From assembly GCF_027409185.1 (NCBI RefSeq), contig NC_084469.1:101991835-102055834 (forward strand): DNA of 64,000 bases, given 5' to 3'. The position numbers were made by a program, and so were the translations under genes. Origin of the DNA: Cynocephalus volans. Its lineage: Eukaryota > Chordata > Mammalia > Dermoptera > Cynocephalidae. This document shows positions 59,148 through 64,000 of this stretch, in pieces (positions within the stretch are counted from its first letter, which is position 1; each line of letters opens with the position of its first letter). Below the pieces are notes generated by a model. That model ran no database searches and was not told where the DNA came from. It was given only the letters and a program-made list of their open reading frames with translations.

Positions 59148-59964
59148 TTTTGTTCAGGAGTTTCACATCTGTGTTCAGCAGGGATACTTACCAACTTGTA
59201 ATTTTCTTTTCTCATAGTGGCCTTGTCTGGATTTGGTATAAGGGTAATATTGGCCTCATAAGACAAGTATAGAAGTGTTCCTTCGTCTTCAGTTGTTTGA
59301 AAGAGTTTGAGAGAGACTGTTATTAATTTTTCTGTAAATGTTTGGTAGGATTCACCAATGAAGCCATCAGGTGTTCTTTGATGGGAGATTTTTGCTTACT
59401 AATTCAGTCTCCTTCCTTGTTATTGGTCTGTTCAAGTTTCCTATTTCTTTATGATTCAGTCTTGATATGTTCTATGTTTCTAGGAATTTATTCATTTCTT
59501 CTAGGTTATCTAATTTGTTGGTGTATGATTTTTCATAATAGTCTATTACGATCCTTTGTACTTCTGTGATATCAGTTGTCATGCCTCCTTTTTTATTTCT
59601 GATTTTATTTGAGTTTTCTCTTAGTCTGGCTAAAGGTTTGTCAATCTTGTTTATTTTTTCAAAGAACCAACTCTTATTTCATTGATCTTTTCTGTTGACT
59701 TTCTAGTCTCTATTTTATTTATTTCTGCTGTGATCTTAAATTTATTCTTACCTTCTTTCTTCTGACTTTGGGCTTAGTCTGTTCTTTTTTTAGTTCCTTG
59801 AGGTTTAACATTGAGTTGTTTAGTTGAGATTTTTCTTAGCTGCCCCTATTCTTTGGTTTTCATTTGCATGGATTGTCTTTTTCCATCCCTTCACTTTCAG
59901 ACTATATGTGTCCTTAAAGCTATAGAGTCTCTCATAGGCAGGATAGAGTTTGGTCTTTTATTTT

Positions 59965-60071
59965 GTGGGGAGGGGCGAGGGGAGGGACTGCTGGCTGATA
60001 GGGGGACCCAAACCCATGACCTTGGTATTATAAGGCTGCACTCTAACCAACTGAGCTAACCAGCCAGCTCA
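59965..60071 (-). mobile_element. tRNA-derived SINE, minus strand
   Basis: GACTGCTGGCTGATAGGGGG and CTCTAACCAACTGAGCTAAC in reverse orientation. TGGTCTTTTA flanks both sides. Confidence 0.8.
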
Positions 60072-60672
60072 TGGTCTTTTACTTTTTATCCATCGAGCCA
60101 CTCTGTGTTTCGAATGGAGAATTTAATTCATTTACATTTAAGGTAATTATTGGTAGGTAAGTCTTGCCATTTTGTTGTTTTATGGCTGTTGTGCAGATCC
60201 TTCTTTCCTTTGTTCCTCTCTTCCTTGGTGATTTGATAATTTTCTGTCGTGGGTATGCTTTCTTTTCCTCTTTATCTTTTCTGTGTATACTGTAGGCTCT
60301 TGCTTTGTGGTTACCGCAAGGCTTACATAAAAGATCGTATAGTTTTAATAGTCTATTTTAAGCTGGTAACAACTTAATTTTGACTGCATATAAAAACTTT
60401 ATACTTTTATTTCCCCCTCCCACAGTTTGTTTTTGATGTCACAATTTACTACTACTTACATTGTGTGTCCATTAACAAAGTACTGTAGCTATAATTATTT
60501 TTAATGTTTTTATCTTTTAAATGTCTATACTAGAGTTATAAGTGATTTACACACCACCATTATTAGAATAATCTGAATTTGTGATCCAATTAGAAGATGA
60601 TACATTCTTCAGTCCTGAGAGGGTGTGCCAGGCAGAATTTGATGGGCTGTGTCAAGAAATATCTGATTTTCA

Positions 60673-60797
60673 GGGCCGACCCCGTGGCTCACTCGGGAGA
60701 GTGCGGCGCTCCCGCCATGGGTTCGGATCCTATATAGGGATGGCCAGTTCGCTCACTGGCTGAGCGTGGTCACAAAAAAGGACAAAAAAAAAAAAAA
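60673..60797 (+). mobile_element. Dimer-type tRNA-derived SINE, recent
   Basis: GGGCCGACCCCGTGGCTCAC, GGGTTCGGATCC and GGCCAGTTCGCTCACTGG, then an A-rich tail. A perfect 19-bp duplication, AAGAAATATCTGATTTTCA, at 60654-60672 and 60798-60816 marks a fairly recent insertion. Confidence 0.93.
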
Positions 60798-60832
60798 AAG
60801 AAATATCTGATTTTCAAGAAATATATACAGAG

Positions 60833-60925
60833 GCTGGCCAGCTAGCTCAGTTGGTTAGAGTACAGTGTTGATAACAAGGTCAAAGGTTCAGATCCCTATA
60901 CCAGCCAGCCACCAAAAAAAAATAC
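60833..60925 (+). mobile_element. tRNA-derived SINE
   Basis: GGCTGGCCAGCTAGCTCAGT, GGTTCAGATCCCTATACC and an A-rich tail that merges into a CA microsatellite. Confidence 0.85.
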
Positions 60926-61191
60926 AACACACACACATACACACAGGTAGGTTTATGTAGGATTTATCAGGAGTTGATGTTTAATCAGCTGCAAGCATCC
61001 AGCCAGCAAATAGAGCCTCAAATTTGAGCTCCTGAGTTAAGGAGATCTGACTTCAAGTCCTAGCTCCACTGTGGAGTTCACAGCATTAAATTTTGATGAC
61101 TTCCTATATACAACTAAGTGTGGTAAATGTTGTTCTGGAATGTAACCTTTTATTATGAAAATATGCTCATCTGCATAGAAATACAGGCAAA

Positions 61192-61430
61192 TGATGATAA
61201 TATCTAATATTTATGAGGTCCTTCTGAATTGCCAGTTAGCATTCTAAGTAATTTACATATATTAACTTATTTAACAGTCCCGTCAGTTCAACCCTATGAG
61301 GTCTGTCCTATTTTATTTATTTATTTATTTATTGGCAGCTGGTTGGTACAGCGATTCAAACCCTTGACCTTTGTGTTATAATATCCCATTTTAAAGATGA
61401 GGAAACTAAGGGTGTGGCATAAGATGTTCC
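61192..61430 (-). repeat. MIR SINE, minus strand, split by a SINE fragment
   Basis: AATATTTATGAGGTCCTTCT, TTAACTTATTTAACAGTCCC and CCCATTTTAAAGATGAGG are MIR core words in order. A tRNA-SINE fragment at 61314-61378 interrupts them. Confidence 0.8.
61314..61378 (-). mobile_element. SINE fragment with (ATTT)n
   Basis: ATTT repeat, then GGCAGCTGGTTGGTACAGCG and CAAACCCTTGACCTTTG. Confidence 0.65.
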
Positions 61431-61802
61431 AGATTCACCTTGAAAATGTCTTGTCCTGTACTAGACTCAGATCTTTCCCCAATAAGTTATGGTTTCTGTC
61501 ATGAGTAAAGGGCATTTAGAGACAGTTTGGCACTATATAGGTTCATTGCTACTGAGCTGTTACTGGCAGTAAAACTTTTCGGTGATTCAAGCTAGGAAAA
61601 AGTTTAAAAAGAAATAATAAATACATACTGTATTCCTAATTTAAGAATATACTATGTCCTTGGATAGGGAGACAGATCTTAACTATACTGTGTATGTGTT
61701 TACTCTTTAGTATGAGGAAACATCTACACCTGTTAGTACTAAATATCTAGCAGGCCTGCAGTCTCACAGCTTCTTTTTTCTTCTCTATTTCTGCCTGCTC
61801 AG
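61431..61802. other. Gene-proximal intron sequence, nothing recognised
   Basis: Non-repeat DNA upstream of the ZNF177-like leader exon. Confidence 0.45.
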
Positions 61803-61841
61803 GACCCTCCCCAACCAGGAAAGAAACACACAGGAGGAAGA

Positions 61842-63693
<1,852 letters not shown>

Positions 63694-64000
63694 GTAAGAC
63701 TTATGGGAATGATTCCTGGTTCTTTACAGTAAGAAAAGTCTAGGAATTTCAATGAATTAAAACAGCAGCACCCAAAGCAGGGGTGAAAGTTAAGATAAGT
63801 GGCATTCACTTACCAGAAATGGTCTCAGGAGAGAGTTTATGATTGTCATGAAACTGGAGAAATCTCTAAACCTAGCTTAACACTTGCTGCCTCGCAGAGA
63901 ATACCCGCAAGTAAACATTTACTGAAATGCGATTCTAGTATTAAGTATTCAATACATAATTAATTCTCCATTCATTATTAGAAAACCTGTGTATTTACAA
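63694..64000. other. Intron of the ZNF177-like gene, nothing recognised
   Basis: The sequence resembles the intron after the paralogous linker exon at 32862 (both begin GTAAGA). The finger exon should lie a few hundred bases to the right of the window. Confidence 0.5.

Larger units (their letters stand above)
55990..60580 (-). repeat. Old L1 (3' UTR, ORF2 and ORF1-side sequence) with nested elements
   Basis: Minus-strand L1 order from the 3' UTR (TTTATTACCATTTTGTATG at 56125) through ORF2 landmarks at 56520-58020, 58390-58815, 58930-58965 and 59150-59960, and on to 60570 (GGCTTACATAAAAGATC region). Nested SINEs and a MITE interrupt it at the points listed separately. Confidence 0.75.

Overview
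This is mammalian nuclear DNA. There are no bacterial-style operons: exons are short, spliced and widely spaced, and most of the window is retrotransposon. The best lineage clue is about 20 copies or fragments of a tRNA-derived SINE. Its head resembles tRNA-Ile (a GGCCGGTTAGCTCAGTTGG-like A-box region and a GGTTCGAATCC B box) and it ends in an A-rich tail. I saw no Alu, B1/B2, Bov-tA or equine ERE sequence. SINEs of this kind (CYN) are known from flying lemurs (Dermoptera), so the organism is most likely a colugo. That is recognition, not a database result.

Two tandem KRAB zinc-finger genes lie on the + strand. Gene 1 has a CpG-island promoter near 5.1-5.6 kb, coding exons at 30780-32861 and a finger exon from 33405. 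It matches ZNF559 as I remember it. It carries an in-frame TAG in the KRAB-A exon and two in-frame TGA codons in the finger array, so it looks like a decayed or truncated gene. Gene 2 has a CpG island near 45.5-45.95 kb and coding exons from 61842. Its KRAB-A, KRAB-B and linker exons are intact and match ZNF177; its finger exon lies beyond the window. ZNF559 and ZNF177 are neighbours in human 19p13.2, so both identity and order fit.

The remainder is mobile DNA. Positions 1-3490 hold the 3' half of a betaretrovirus-like (class II, HERV-K-like) endogenous retrovirus: RNase H/integrase, env and a 3' LTR, all broken. A probable ERV1-type LTR lies at about 4.1-4.85 kb. A full-length but decayed L1 occupies 11400-18448 (minus strand) between target-site duplications. 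A 5'-truncated younger L1 occupies 51853-55259. Older L1 fragments cover much of 18.7-22.6, 35.9-41.2, 46.6-51.8 and 56.0-60.6 kb. There is also a broken mariner transposon (27309-28818) and an ~80-bp mariner MITE, three MaLR-type LTRs, Tigger-like and hAT-like MITEs, and three MIRs.

The most novel-looking item is a composite, apparently non-autonomous retrotransposon present twice (6047-7862 and 24917-26381, minus strand). Both copies have the same architecture: an L1-like 5' region beginning with a TCAAGATGG motif, a GC-rich tandem repeat of variable length, a short piece of the L1 ORF2 endonuclease region, and an L1-like A-rich 3' end. Both share the same internal junctions and each has its own target-site duplication. 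This resembles the way SVA elements are built, but from different parts.
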